From the NCBI GenBank assembly GCA_002692965.1, contig NZNC01000019.1, positions 62,001-126,000 of the forward strand: 64,000 bases of DNA. Direction: 5' to 3'. The DNA comes from Haliea sp. (GTDB lineage: Bacteria > Pseudomonadota > Gammaproteobacteria > Pseudomonadales > Halieaceae). Of the stretch, positions 18,269-27,371 are shown piece by piece (position 1 is the stretch's first letter; each line of letters opens with the position of its first letter). Both the position numbers and the translations under genes were made by a program. The notes below the pieces were generated by a model. It did not search any database, was not told the DNA's origin, and saw only the letters and a list, made by a program, of their open reading frames with translations.

Positions 18269-19635
18269 GAAGGCCCGGGCTGCGCGCCGCGTACCCGGCT
18301 CAGCCACAGCACCGCCAAAGCAGCGCTAAAGGGCAGCAGGCGCTCGAAGATCTGCCCCGGTGCGTCCGGGGCCAGGTAGAGCCCCACCGCGAGGGTGAAG
18401 CCGGTCGCCATGGAGGCCAGCACGCCGCTGGCGCTGACCTCGATGCCCGCCAGGCGCACGAAAACCAGCGGCCCAAACGCCGAACCAATCGCGATCCAGG
18501 CGAACAGTACCCGCTCGAAGATGCTCGCCGGCAATACCAGGGCGACCCACACCGACAGCAGGCAGATGGCCACGATGGCTCCGCGGGAGACCAGCAGCTG
18601 CTTGCTGGGAAAGCGCCGGCTCAGGCCCAGGTCAATCGACAGGCTGGACGCGGCCACCAGCAACATGCTGTCTGCCGTGGACATGATGGCGGAGAGCACG
18701 GCGGCCAGCAGGATGCCGCTGACCAGGGGCGAGAACAGCAGGGCGATCAACTCGAAGAAGATATTCTCGGCCACCGCTGTCTCCGGCAGCAGAATCCGTC
18801 CGGCGAGCCCGACGAAGCACATGCCGGAAAACACCAGCGCATACCAGCCCGTGGCGATCCAGCGCGCCTGCCGCAGGGCGCGCTCATCCCGCAGCGCCAT
18901 GAAGCGGACCAGGAGATGCGGCTGGCCGAAGGTGCCGATCCCGATGGCGAGATTGCCGACGATGAAGCCGAGGGTGGCGAGAGCCAGGTTGCCACCCGTC
19001 AGGCTGAGCTGTTCCGGCGCGTAGACCTGCGTCAGGCCATCGAGGAAGCCGCTCCAGCCGCCCACCGCGAGCCAGGCCGCCAGGGGCAGCAGCAGGGCCG
19101 CCAGGGCCATCATCAGGCCCTGCAGGGTGTCGGTGAGGCTGACCACCCAGAAGCCACCGAGCAGTGTGTAGAGCATGATGATGCCGCCGCCGATCAGGAT
19201 GCTGCTGTCGCTGTCCAGGCCGAAGGTGCTGCTGAAGCTGTTTCCGGCACCCTGGAACTGGGAGGAGATGTAGAACACGAAGGAGACCAGCACGATCAGC
19301 GTGGCAAACAGCACGATGCGCTGGCGGGCGGCGCCGCTGCTGCGGTGGGCGAGAAACTCGGTGAGGGTGACGATATTGTGCTGGCGGCTGTAGGCCATCA
19401 TGCGCGGAGCCACCCACCACCAGGCCACGACACAGCCGAGCACCACGCCAGCCACCAGCCACAGGGTCGAAAAGCCCGCCACATAGGCGATGCCGCTGAC
19501 CCCGAGCAGGGTCCAGGCGGAGGTGGCACTGGCGGAGTAACTGATGGCGGCGACCACGGGCCCCAGTTGCCGGCCGCCGAGAAAGTAATCCTCGCGGGTC
19601 TTGCCGGAGGCCTCAGTGGCGGCCAGACTCAGGTT
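18235..19635 (-). pseudogene. Sodium:solute symporter (SSS) lacking its first helix
   Basis: The recognisable protein runs from KTREDYFLGGRQLGP through about a dozen membrane helices to the C-terminus. Intact SSS proteins (PutP, ActP, PanF) have a complete helix before the DYFLGGR block. Here the frame meets a stop at 19636-19638, and the space is taken by the 3' end of the phospholipase C gene. Possible starts are CTG at 19632, overlapping the phospholipase TGA, or GTG at 19557, which loses more. The rest is intact, so it is either a recent 5' truncation or an unusual coupled gene. The missing helix is the peripheral one outside the LeuT-type core. Confidence 0.65.
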
Positions 19636-21683
19636 TCATCCGTGTTGTCCTGCGCCGCGAGTCGGCCGGCGTACTCCCGCAGGTATCCGGTTGCACTGCC
19701 ACCGTGCACGCGAAAGTCGTAGCGGGCATTGGCATCCAGGGGAACCGTGATTTTGGCGCCTGCAAACAGTGCCTGCTCCCCGCCATCCCGGTTGTTGAAG
19801 CGGACGCGGTAACCGCCGGCTCTCGCCAGCAGATGACAGCCCTTCCCCTCGAATACCAGTGCCACCGGTTCGTCATCACTCGCCGTGGACAAGGCTCCCC
19901 GCAGGCGTCTGTGGAAACCTTCCGGCCCCATGACCTGCAGGTCATAGTGGCCCTCCTCGCACTGCCAGCTGTCCCGGAAGCGGTTTTTGCGGTCGATGGT
20001 GTAGCGGCGGGGCAGTGCTGCGGGATCGCGACGGTCGTAGACCTGAAACACCGCCGCACGCTCACCGCGATTGACCAGGGTCAGGGCGACCCGCCCGTCT
20101 GCCGGCTGCAATTTGACCAGGGCCTCCAGGTCGTAGCGATTTGGCCGCTGCGGCCGCAGGCCTGGTTCCTGGGCGGCCTGGGGTGCCCGCAGGGGAACTG
20201 GCGGCGTGGTCCGCCCCGGGAGCCCGGCTGCCCGTTCGGCATCTCTGTGCGGGTCGGGGAAGCCTGGCAAATCCCTGCGGTTGGGCTGGGCAAAGTCAAA
20301 AGCATTCATGAAGTCGCCGCAGACGGCGCGGCGCCAGGGAGATATGTTTGGCTCGTAGACCCCGAAGCGGGCCTCGAGAAAGCGGATCACCGAGGTGTGG
20401 TCGAGCACTTCCGAGTTGATGTACCCCCCGCGGCTCCAGGGGGAAATGACATAGGCAGGGACCCGGGGCCCCAGCCCGTAGGGGCGGCCCATGTAGGCCT
20501 CGCGTTCCAGCTCCGCGTCCGCGGCAGAGTGATACAGGTGGTATTCCCCCTCCGTGGATACCTGAGAGTGACCGGCGAAACCGCCTGACGCGCTGTCGAG
20601 TCGGGAGGGGGGTGCGGGGGGCGGCATGTGATCGAAGAAACCGTCGTTCTCGTCGAACATGATAAACAGCGCGGTTTTCGACCAGACCTCCGGGCGCGCG
20701 GTGAGGGCGTCCAGCACCTCCGCGGTGTAGGCGGCGCCCTGGGCGGGGCTCGAGGGGCCGGGGTGTTCCGAGCCGGCGGCGGTGGCCACGATCCAGGAGA
20801 CTGCCGGCAGGCTGTCCGACTGCGCATCCGCGCGAAGCTGATCCAGGGCGCGGGTCTTCAGGCCGCGTCGCGCCAGTTCCGGGTCGGAGCCCGGGGCTCC
20901 GGCGACAGAGGCCTGAAAGGCGGCGAAGCCGACCAGGGGGTTGTCGGTGAAGTTGTCCGCCATGTCCTGGTAGATGGCCCAGTCGATACCCGCCTGCTGC
21001 AGGCGCTCGACGTAGGTGGTCCAGGTATAGGGCACAGGTGCGCCACGATCGGTGGGCAGTCGGTCGTGGGAGTTGCCGATGGCGGGGCCACCGGCCCGGG
21101 CGGCGCCGTCATTGGTGCCGCTCCAGAGGAACAGCCGGTTGGGGTTGGTGCCGCCGTGGAAGGAGCAGTGGTAGGCGTCGCACAGCGTGAAGGCTTCGGC
21201 CAGTGCAAACTGGAAGGGGATGTCGGCGCGCTGGAAGTAACCCATGGCGTGCAGCTGCTTCGCTTCGGGCCAGCGCGCCATGCGCCCGTGATCCCAGGCC
21301 GCCTGGGCATCCGGCCAGGAGTGGGGGGTGCCCTCCACCCGCATGTGGGCGAAGTTCTGGCGCACATTGAGGGGGAAGGGGGCCACCTGAGCGGGGCCTG
21401 GGTGCTGCTCGTTCAGCTGGGTGAACACGCCGCGGTCATCGCCCGTCAGCGCCCCCGGGGCCGGGTAGGGGTCGGAAAAACCGCGCACGCCGGGCAGCGT
21501 GCCAAAGTAGTGATCAAAGGAGCGGTTTTCCTGCATCAGGATCACCACATGCTCCACGTCCTGCAGGGTGCCGGTTTTAACGCTGGCGGGAATGGACAGA
21601 GCGCGAGCAATGGCGGGGAAGCTCGCCAGGAGTCCCGCCGCCCCGGCGGCGCCGAGTAGCTGGCGTCGGGTTATGTCGGTCAT
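19629..21683 (-). CDS. Tat-exported phospholipase C (phosphocholine-type)
   Basis: The 684-residue product starts MTDITRRQLLGAAG, a Tat signal with the RR motif, ending near AIARA. The phosphoesterase domain shows the metal-site motifs MQENRSFDHYFGTL, GGTNPNRLF and FDENDGFFDH. The C-terminal third is the repeated DUF756 beta domain typical of PlcN/PlcH-type enzymes. The enzyme hydrolyses phosphatidylcholine or sphingomyelin head groups outside the cytoplasm. A TonB receptor gene lies upstream, separated by a strong stem-loop. No Pho box was found in front of it. The start at 21683 is chosen for the Tat motif; the frame is open to 21734. Confidence 0.93.
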   Translation of the reverse strand: MTDITRRQLLGAAGAAGLLASFPAIARALSIPASVKTGTLQDVEHVVILMQENRSFDHYFGTLPGVRGFSDPYPAPGALTGDDRGVFTQLNEQHPGPAQVAPFPLNVRQNFAHMRVEGTPHSWPDAQAAWDHGRMARWPEAKQLHAMGYFQRADIPFQFALAEAFTLCDAYHCSFHGGTNPNRLFLWSGTNDGAARAGGPAIGNSHDRLPTDRGAPVPYTWTTYVERLQQAGIDWAIYQDMADNFTDNPLVGFAAFQASVAGAPGSDPELARRGLKTRALDQLRADAQSDSLPAVSWIVATAAGSEHPGPSSPAQGAAYTAEVLDALTARPEVWSKTALFIMFDENDGFFDHMPPPAPPSRLDSASGGFAGHSQVSTEGEYHLYHSAADAELEREAYMGRPYGLGPRVPAYVISPWSRGGYINSEVLDHTSVIRFLEARFGVYEPNISPWRRAVCGDFMNAFDFAQPNRRDLPGFPDPHRDAERAAGLPGRTTPPVPLRAPQAAQEPGLRPQRPNRYDLEALVKLQPADGRVALTLVNRGERAAVFQVYDRRDPAALPRRYTIDRKNRFRDSWQCEEGHYDLQVMGPEGFHRRLRGALSTASDDEPVALVFEGKGCHLLARAGGYRVRFNNRDGGEQALFAGAKITVPLDANARYDFRVHGGSATGYLREYAGRLAAQDNTDET

Positions 21684-21721
21684 TGGGCTGGTTCTCGTAA
21701 AGGGCAGGTCAGAAGGAAGAG

Positions 21722-21757
21722 CCGGTTTATCCACGGACTTCCCCGCGGATAAACCGG
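21722..21757 (-). terminator. Strong stem-loop between TonB receptor and phospholipase C
   Basis: CCGGTTTATCC and GGATAAACCGG form a perfect 11-bp stem, extended by three more pairs after one mismatch, with a 6-base loop. On the minus strand it is followed by CTCTTCCTTCT, a pyrimidine-rich tail. It probably terminates or attenuates TonB-receptor transcription ahead of the phospholipase gene. Confidence 0.65.
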
Positions 21758-21788
21758 TGACTCGTGGTGTTGCTTGGCCGCGTCAGAC

Positions 21789-24137
21789 CTAGAAGTCGAG
21801 GCCGACCGAGACCGTCACGGTGCGCGGTGCACCGGGGTAGACGCTGTTGTTGCCGATTGCCGCGATGTAGTTGTCGTCCAGCAGGTTGTTGACGTTCAGG
21901 CGAATGCGCATGGCGTCGATGCCCGCGGGCAGGTTGTCCAGGTCGGCGCCGATATAAGCGTCGAGCACTTCGTAACTGGGTGCCGTTGCCGAGTTCTGGA
22001 AGTTGATATAGCGATCGCCGACATGGCGCATGGCGATCCCGGAGCTGATGACATCGCCCGCATAGTCGGCGGCGATGGTGTAAAAGGTTTTCGGGTCGCC
22101 GTAGACCTCGTTGCCGGCGCGAATGCCCGAACTTTCGTCCAGACCGGTGTCGCCGGTGGTCAGGTACTCGGAATCGTTGTAGGTATAGGACCCGGACAAA
22201 CGCACGCGGTCAGTCAGCTGGTACGCAGCCAGCAGTTCGGCGCCCCGGCTCTGCTGGCCGCCGACGTTGACATAGGTGCCGTCCACTTCTCCCTTGTAGT
22301 CGATGCCCTCCAGGGAGCTGGCGTCGATCTTGACGATGCGGTTGTCGAACTCGATGTCGTAGAAGGTCAGTGCAGCGCGGAAGCCATGGTTGTTGTAGCG
22401 CAGGCCCAGCTCGATGTTTTCCGAGGTTTCCGGGTCGATGGTGCCCAGTTCGTTATTGGACAGGCCGGAATCGATAATCCCGGGCACGATGGACTTGTAG
22501 TTTTCCGAGTAGCCGACAAAGGTTTCCAGCCCCGCGATCGGTGTCTCGTAGGTCAGGCCGGCGTAGAGCAGCGGGTCCGAGGTCGAGTCGAGCTCGCCGG
22601 TGCGGAAGTCGTTGTAGAAGTGGTCGACCTGGGTATCCACGTCAAAGCGCTTGACCCCGATACTCGCGCTCAGCGGGCCGAAGTCGACATTCTCCTGGAG
22701 GTAGAACATCAGTTCCTTGGTGTTCGCCTCGGTCTTGTATTGTACCCAGTAGGGGCTGCGGTTGAATTCAAGGCTGGTTTCCGGGGCCCGGATCAGGTGC
22801 CAGGAGCGGACCACGTCGGCATCGTAGTTCTCGTACCAGAAACCGCCGCGCAGGGTGTGCGCCAGATCGCCGGTGTTGAACGCCCAGGAGAGATCGCCAG
22901 TCAGGCCGTAGCGGTGGTTGGAGTAGTTGGAGGTGCGGTAGGAGCTCACGCCTTCGACATTGCCCTGGTAGCAGTTGGGGTCCTTGGCCGCGGACAGGCC
23001 AAAGCGACCGCTGCAGCCTTCGATCGGGGTGGCCGGGCGCGTGGTGCCGGCGTCGACAAAAAAGATGTCCTCGCCCAGGTAGTCGCCGTAGATGGCTTCT
23101 CCGGACAGTTCCGTGGACAGGTCGCCGTCGCCGTCGACATCCGTCACATAGGGCGGAATCCAGTCACCGCGCCCCTTCACCCGGTGATAGTAGGCGGAGG
23201 AGTTGAAACGAATGGCACCAAAGTCCTTGTCCGCGGTGAAACTGAAGAAGGTGTTCTCGCGCAGTGCGCGCCAGCCGGCGCGGTAGTTTTCATCCAGGCC
23301 CGGGATACCGCTCCAGTTCATGTGCAGGCCATCGTGATTGGGGTTTTCCCGATAGCTTTCCAGGGACACGTACTCGTACTCGTTTTCGTTGGAGTCGTTG
23401 TAGGTGGCGAATGCCGTGAGGTTGTAGCCATTGACCTGCGTTTTCAGCTTGCCGGTCAGGTAGTCCTTCTCGGTGATCGCTTCATTGTCCCAGACGTCCT
23501 TGTTCTCGGCACTGGAGCCACTGATATAGAAATAGGTGTCCGGGGCGATTTCACCGGAGTCGTAACGGAAGCGGTACTTGCTGGCGTCCTGGTCCCCGGC
23601 CATGTAGACCAGGCTCAGGTTCTGCTCGGGCATCGGGTCCGAGGTGATGAAGTTCAGGGTGCCGCCCAGTGCCTCGTTGGAGCGCGAGCTGATGTCCGCG
23701 GTGCCCTGGCTGACTTCGACGGTTTCCAGATCAAAGACATCGATGAACTTGTTTGCCTTGCTGCCGCCGCCGTAGCCGGAGCCGCCATTGGGCAGGCCAT
23801 CGATGGTGGTTCCGATCTGGCCATTGTTGGTGTTGAAGCCGCGCATCCTGATGTTGGTCATCCAGTCGGAGGAACCGAAGGTGTCGGCCTCTTCAACAAT
23901 CACGCCGGGCAGTTCCTGGACCACGGTATTGACCGAGGCGTTCGCCGGGCGTCGGGCGACCATCTCCATGGCCACGCGGTTGGAGGCGAAGGTCTGCTTC
24001 TGGCCGAGGACCACCATCTCCTCCAGTTGATTCGCGTTTTGGGCTGCGCTTTCGGAGGCGGGTTCGTTGGCCAGGGGGGCAGCGCTGGCGATAGCGAGCG
24101 CAAGGGGTGAGAGCGCAAAATACTTGGCGGGTTTCAT
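21789..24137 (-). CDS. TonB-dependent receptor
   Basis: The 782-residue protein has a signal sequence (LALAIASAAPLANEP), a plug domain with ELPGVIVEEADTFGSSDW and IRMRGFNTNNGQIGTTIDGLP, and a long beta-barrel ending ...TVTVSVGLDF with the terminal Phe of outer-membrane proteins. The TonB-box region is near LEEMVVLGQ. It takes up a siderophore, sugar, lipid head-group or other ligand across the outer membrane. Position before a phospholipase C suggests a ligand released from lipids or phosphate esters, by inference. The start at 24137 follows an AGAGG-like element (rc of TACCTCTGAGGG). Confidence 0.93.
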   Translation of the reverse strand: MKPAKYFALSPLALAIASAAPLANEPASESAAQNANQLEEMVVLGQKQTFASNRVAMEMVARRPANASVNTVVQELPGVIVEEADTFGSSDWMTNIRMRGFNTNNGQIGTTIDGLPNGGSGYGGGSKANKFIDVFDLETVEVSQGTADISSRSNEALGGTLNFITSDPMPEQNLSLVYMAGDQDASKYRFRYDSGEIAPDTYFYISGSSAENKDVWDNEAITEKDYLTGKLKTQVNGYNLTAFATYNDSNENEYEYVSLESYRENPNHDGLHMNWSGIPGLDENYRAGWRALRENTFFSFTADKDFGAIRFNSSAYYHRVKGRGDWIPPYVTDVDGDGDLSTELSGEAIYGDYLGEDIFFVDAGTTRPATPIEGCSGRFGLSAAKDPNCYQGNVEGVSSYRTSNYSNHRYGLTGDLSWAFNTGDLAHTLRGGFWYENYDADVVRSWHLIRAPETSLEFNRSPYWVQYKTEANTKELMFYLQENVDFGPLSASIGVKRFDVDTQVDHFYNDFRTGELDSTSDPLLYAGLTYETPIAGLETFVGYSENYKSIVPGIIDSGLSNNELGTIDPETSENIELGLRYNNHGFRAALTFYDIEFDNRIVKIDASSLEGIDYKGEVDGTYVNVGGQQSRGAELLAAYQLTDRVRLSGSYTYNDSEYLTTGDTGLDESSGIRAGNEVYGDPKTFYTIAADYAGDVISSGIAMRHVGDRYINFQNSATAPSYEVLDAYIGADLDNLPAGIDAMRIRLNVNNLLDDNYIAAIGNNSVYPGAPRTVTVSVGLDF

Positions 24138-24449
24138 CAATATACCTCTGAGGGATAAAACATCGGTACAGGCCAATAGCCTGCGGAACGTCCTGTGTCC
24201 GGGAGGGCACTCTAGGGAGGGTGCGTGACACTCGTGTGAACGATCGGTGATGTTTTGTTGATGCCTGCGTAGCGCTATCGCTCAGGGTAATTTCGTGCAG
24301 CACCTGCCGCGCCGCTGCCGGTGAGTGGGGGAGTCGGCGCGATCAACAACGCGCTGAGCGGCGCCCGCCGGAGTGGCGGGGCGTCTTTCGGTGAGCGGTT
24401 GCGGGAGAGGTGGCGCCCCGGCGAGGGGGCGCGTACTGCTGACCGGTAA
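24138..24449 (-). other. 312-base intergenic region before the TonB receptor
   Basis: No gene was found here. It should hold the promoter of the TonB receptor and the 3' end of the dehydrogenase transcript. A CCCGCC/GGCGGG hairpin with a 5-base loop at 24364-24380 may be that transcript's terminator. An 8-base palindrome TAGCGCTA lies near 24270. No convincing -35/-10 pair, Fur box or Pho box could be assigned by eye. Confidence 0.4.
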
Positions 24450-25913
24450 CTAGCGGCCCAGGCCGCCCATGAGGATGTACTTGATCTCGACGTAGTCGTC
24501 GATACCGTATTTGGAACCCTCGCGGCCGGAGCCGGATTCCTTCACCCCGCCAAAGGGGGCCATCTCGTTGGAGATCAGACCCTCGTTAATGCCGACAATG
24601 CCGTACTCCAGGGCTTCCGCCACGCGCCACACCCGGCCGATGTCGCGGGTGTAGAAGTAAGAGGCGAGGCCGAACTCGGTATCGTTGGCCATGGCAATGG
24701 CTTCGTCCTCGTCGCGGAAGCGCACGACCGGGGCGACCGGACCGAAAATCTCGTTGCGGAATACCGGCATCGACGCCGTGACATCGGTGAGGATGGTCGG
24801 GGCATAAAAGCAGCCACCGAGTTCGTGGCGGCTGCCGCCCAGGGCAACCCGGGCCCCCGCGGAAATCGACGCCTGGACCAGCTCGTCGACGTCTTCCACG
24901 GCGCCGGCGTTGACCAGCGGGCCGACCTGGCTGCCGTCCTCCAGGCCGTTGCCGACGACCAGCTCGCGGGTGGCCTTCACCAGTTTTTCCACGAAGGCGT
25001 CGTAGACGCTGTCCTGTACCAGCAGGCGGTTGGAGCAGACGCAGGTCTGCCCGGAGTTGCGGTACTTGGAGGCCAGGGCACCCTGCACCGCGGCGTCCAG
25101 GTCGGCGTCGTCGAAGACGATGAAGGGGGCGTTGCCGCCCAGCTCCATGGAGGTCTTCTTCATGGTTTCCGCGCACTGGGCCTCGAGCATCTTGCCCACG
25201 GGGGTAGAGCCGGTGAAGGTCAGCTTGCGCACGATGGGGTTGCTGGTCAGCTCGCCGCCAATCGCGGAGGAGGAGCCCGCCAGTACGTTGAGTACCCCGG
25301 CGGGCACACCGGCCCGCTCCGCCAGCACGGCCATGGCAAAGGCCGAGAGCGGCGTTTCCGTGGCCGGCTTGATCACGATGCTGCAGCCGGCGGCGAGGGC
25401 CGGGGCCGCCTTGCGGGCGATCATGGCATTGGGGAAGTTCCAGGGGGTAATGGCGGCGACCACGCCCACCGGCTGCTTGATGCAGACAATGCGCTTGTCG
25501 GGACCGGGGCCGGGAATCACGTCCCCGTCGATGCGCTTGGCCTGCTCGCCAAACCACTCGACAAAAGCCGCGCCGTAGGCGACCTCGCCGCGGGATTCCG
25601 CCAGCACCTTGCCCTGCTCCGCGGTCATGATGATCGCCAGGTCTTCCTGGTTGGCCATCATCAGGTCGAACCACTTGCGCAGGATCTGTGCGCGCTCCTT
25701 GGCCGTGCGTTGCTTCCAGTCCTGCATCGCCCGCTCGGCGGCTTCGATCGCCCGGCGGGTCTCCGCCGCACCGGTCTTGGCGACGTCGCAGATGGTCTCG
25801 CCGGTAGCCGGGTTCTTGACCGCGAAGGTGGCTCCGTCATCGGCGTCCACCCAGGCGCCATCGATCCAGGCGCGGGTCTGCAGCAGGCTGGGATCGGAAA
25901 GTTTCAGTTGCAT
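24450..25913 (-). CDS. gabD: Succinate-semialdehyde-type aldehyde dehydrogenase
   Basis: The 487-residue enzyme matches the GabD group. It has TPWNFPNAMIARKAAPALAAGC, FTGSTPVGKM, SMELGGNAPFIVFDDADLD, SGQTCVCSNR with the catalytic Cys in the GabD-type CVC context, and GVKESGSGREGS. It oxidises succinate semialdehyde, or a near homologue such as glutarate semialdehyde, to the acid with NAD(P). ATG at 25913 is preferred because AGAAGG is 9 bases upstream; a second ATG at 25922 is too close to it. It may serve the aminotransferases at 10 and 17 kb, by inference. Confidence 0.9.
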   Translation of the reverse strand: MQLKLSDPSLLQTRAWIDGAWVDADDGATFAVKNPATGETICDVAKTGAAETRRAIEAAERAMQDWKQRTAKERAQILRKWFDLMMANQEDLAIIMTAEQGKVLAESRGEVAYGAAFVEWFGEQAKRIDGDVIPGPGPDKRIVCIKQPVGVVAAITPWNFPNAMIARKAAPALAAGCSIVIKPATETPLSAFAMAVLAERAGVPAGVLNVLAGSSSAIGGELTSNPIVRKLTFTGSTPVGKMLEAQCAETMKKTSMELGGNAPFIVFDDADLDAAVQGALASKYRNSGQTCVCSNRLLVQDSVYDAFVEKLVKATRELVVGNGLEDGSQVGPLVNAGAVEDVDELVQASISAGARVALGGSRHELGGCFYAPTILTDVTASMPVFRNEIFGPVAPVVRFRDEDEAIAMANDTEFGLASYFYTRDIGRVWRVAEALEYGIVGINEGLISNEMAPFGGVKESGSGREGSKYGIDDYVEIKYILMGGLGR

Positions 25914-26062
25914 GTGGCTCATCCTTCTGTCCAAAGCGGAAAATGTGCGGGCCCGGTTGTCACAGGCCAGTCTCTCATGCGCTGTGGGGCGCTGTCGCCT
26001 TCGCCGTGGGCGCGCCCGGTCCCCGTGGCCGCGCTGCGCGGGGCAGTCTGCCGCTGCCCAGG

Positions 26063-27109
26063 CTAGCGCCGGGGGCGCCGGCGGCCGGCCAGCCGGTGCT
26101 TGCGCAGCAGGCCTCGCAGTTGATCATAGCGGAGTTGCAGGGCTTCTGCCGTGCGCCCCTGGTGGTGTCCGTGGGCCTCCAGGGCCCGCACCAGCAGGTC
26201 GCGCTCCGCGCGCTGCATTGCGCGGCGGAAATCCAGCGGAAAATCGCCCCCGGGCTCTGCCGGCTCGCGCTCCCCCGGGCTCGTGCCGCCGGCCGTCGCC
26301 GGCGCCGCGTCCGGGCTATCCTCGCGGCTGTTCTGCCAGGGCGCGCGAAAGGGGTCCAGCACGATCTCGTCCACGGCCTCTTCCGGGTCGCCCCAGCGGT
26401 GCAGGGAGCGCTCGACGGTATTCTTCAATTCGCGTACGTTGCCCGGCCAGTCGTGCCCGAGCAGCTGGTCCCGCGCGGTCTCGGTAAAGCCCGGAAACAG
26501 CGGCCAGCCCAGCTCGGGGCAGACCTGCACGGCGAAGTGCTCGGCCAGCTCCAGGATGTCCTCGCGGCGGTGCTGGAGGGGCGGCAGGTGAATCACGTCA
26601 AAGCTCAGGCGGTCCAGCAGGTCGGCGCGGAACTCGCCGGCGGCCACCTGTGCCCGCAGGTCGGCGTGGGTGGCCCCCAGCACCCGCACATCCACCCGCA
26701 GGGTTTGCTGCCCACCCAGGCGCTCGAATTCCCCGTATTCGACCAGGCGCAGCAGCTTTTCCTGCAGGCACAGGGACATGCTGCCCAGCTCGTCGAGGAA
26801 CAGGGTGCCGCCGTCGGCGCGCTCGAAGCGCCCGGCCCGCGACCGGGTCGCACCGGTGAAGGCCCCCGCCTCGTGGCCGAACAGTTCGGATTCCAGCAGG
26901 GATTCGGCGAGGGCGGCGCAGTTCACCTTGACCAGCGGCGCGTCCCAGCGGGGGGAGAGGTAATGCAGGCGCTGGGCGATCAGTTCCTTGCCGGTACCGC
27001 GGGCCCCGAGGATCAACACCGGACGATTGATGCTCGCCAGGCGCGAGACCTGCTCCAGCGCCTCCGCCAGGGCGAGGGACTGGCCGACAAGATTTTCCGA
27101 GGCCTGCAT
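26063..27109 (-). CDS. pspF: PspF sigma-54 activator of the phage-shock operon
   Basis: The 348-residue AAA+ enhancer-binding protein lacks an N-terminal regulatory domain, as PspF does. Walker A GARGTGKE is at residues 35-42, the sigma-54 contact loop GAFTGA at 82-87, and Walker B GGTLFLDELG near 100-109. A Pro/Glu-rich linker near 265-295 precedes a Fis-type HTH in the last 40 residues. In E. coli PspF is held inactive by PspA and freed by envelope stress. It is divergent from pspA, whose promoter has a sigma-54 site, which confirms the assignment. Confidence 0.95.
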   Translation of the reverse strand: MQASENLVGQSLALAEALEQVSRLASINRPVLILGARGTGKELIAQRLHYLSPRWDAPLVKVNCAALAESLLESELFGHEAGAFTGATRSRAGRFERADGGTLFLDELGSMSLCLQEKLLRLVEYGEFERLGGQQTLRVDVRVLGATHADLRAQVAAGEFRADLLDRLSFDVIHLPPLQHRREDILELAEHFAVQVCPELGWPLFPGFTETARDQLLGHDWPGNVRELKNTVERSLHRWGDPEEAVDEIVLDPFRAPWQNSREDSPDAAPATAGGTSPGEREPAEPGGDFPLDFRRAMQRAERDLLVRALEAHGHHQGRTAEALQLRYDQLRGLLRKHRLAGRRRPRR

Positions 27110-27138
27110 GGGGTTCTCCGGTCAGGAATGCCGTAGTT

Positions 27139-27166
27139 GGTATAATTTACCAAAAATATAGGTCAA
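27139..27166 (-). promoter_or_regulatory. Candidate sigma-70 promoter for pspF
   Basis: On the minus strand TTGACC (27166-27161) is followed after 16 bases by TATACC (27144-27139), about 30 bases upstream of the pspF start. The stretch is much more AT-rich than its surroundings. Assignment is by inspection only. Confidence 0.5.
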
Positions 27167-27250
27167 ATATCCCAATTTGTCGGAAAGACCCGCCTCCGCA
27201 GGCAGTGCGAATTTTAAAAAACCCCGTTTTATCAATGGCTTGATGCTTGT

Positions 27251-27266
27251 TGGCACGCCTCTTGTA
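27251..27266 (+). promoter_or_regulatory. Sigma-54 (-24/-12) promoter of pspABC
   Basis: TGGCACGCCTCTTGTA matches the sigma-54 consensus TGGCACG-N4-TTGCA at all fixed positions but one (T for C in the -12 element). It lies about 105 bases before pspA. The AT-rich stretch upstream (27140-27240) is where PspF/IHF sites would be expected. The rest of the 262-base pspF-pspA gap holds no gene. Confidence 0.88.
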
Positions 27267-27371
27267 ACAGTAGCGGCAGAGACTGCCGGCCATTTTTCGC
27301 CGGCCGGAACGGACCCCCGAGCCGCCCACTGGGCGCCGGGGCCAGATTGTCGACGCCTGGAGGGCAGCAGC

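Noticed and set aside
19629-19700. Simple frameshift as the cause of the short SSS gene
   Set aside because: No helix 1-like sequence exists in another frame; that DNA encodes the intact DUF756 end of the phospholipase. Truncation or an unusual start is more likely, though reads should be checked.
21774-24110. 778-codon plus-strand frame opposite the TonB receptor
   Set aside because: Its sequence is low-complexity Val/Gly/Ala, as expected from reading the opposite strand of a GC-rich receptor gene.
24265-24280. TAGCGCTA palindrome in the TonB receptor leader as an operator
   Set aside because: Only 8 bases and common by chance in GC-rich DNA; no regulator can be linked to it.
21684-24300. 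Pho box in front of the phospholipase C or its TonB receptor
   Set aside because: No pair of CTGTCA-like repeats with 11-base spacing was found in either leader.
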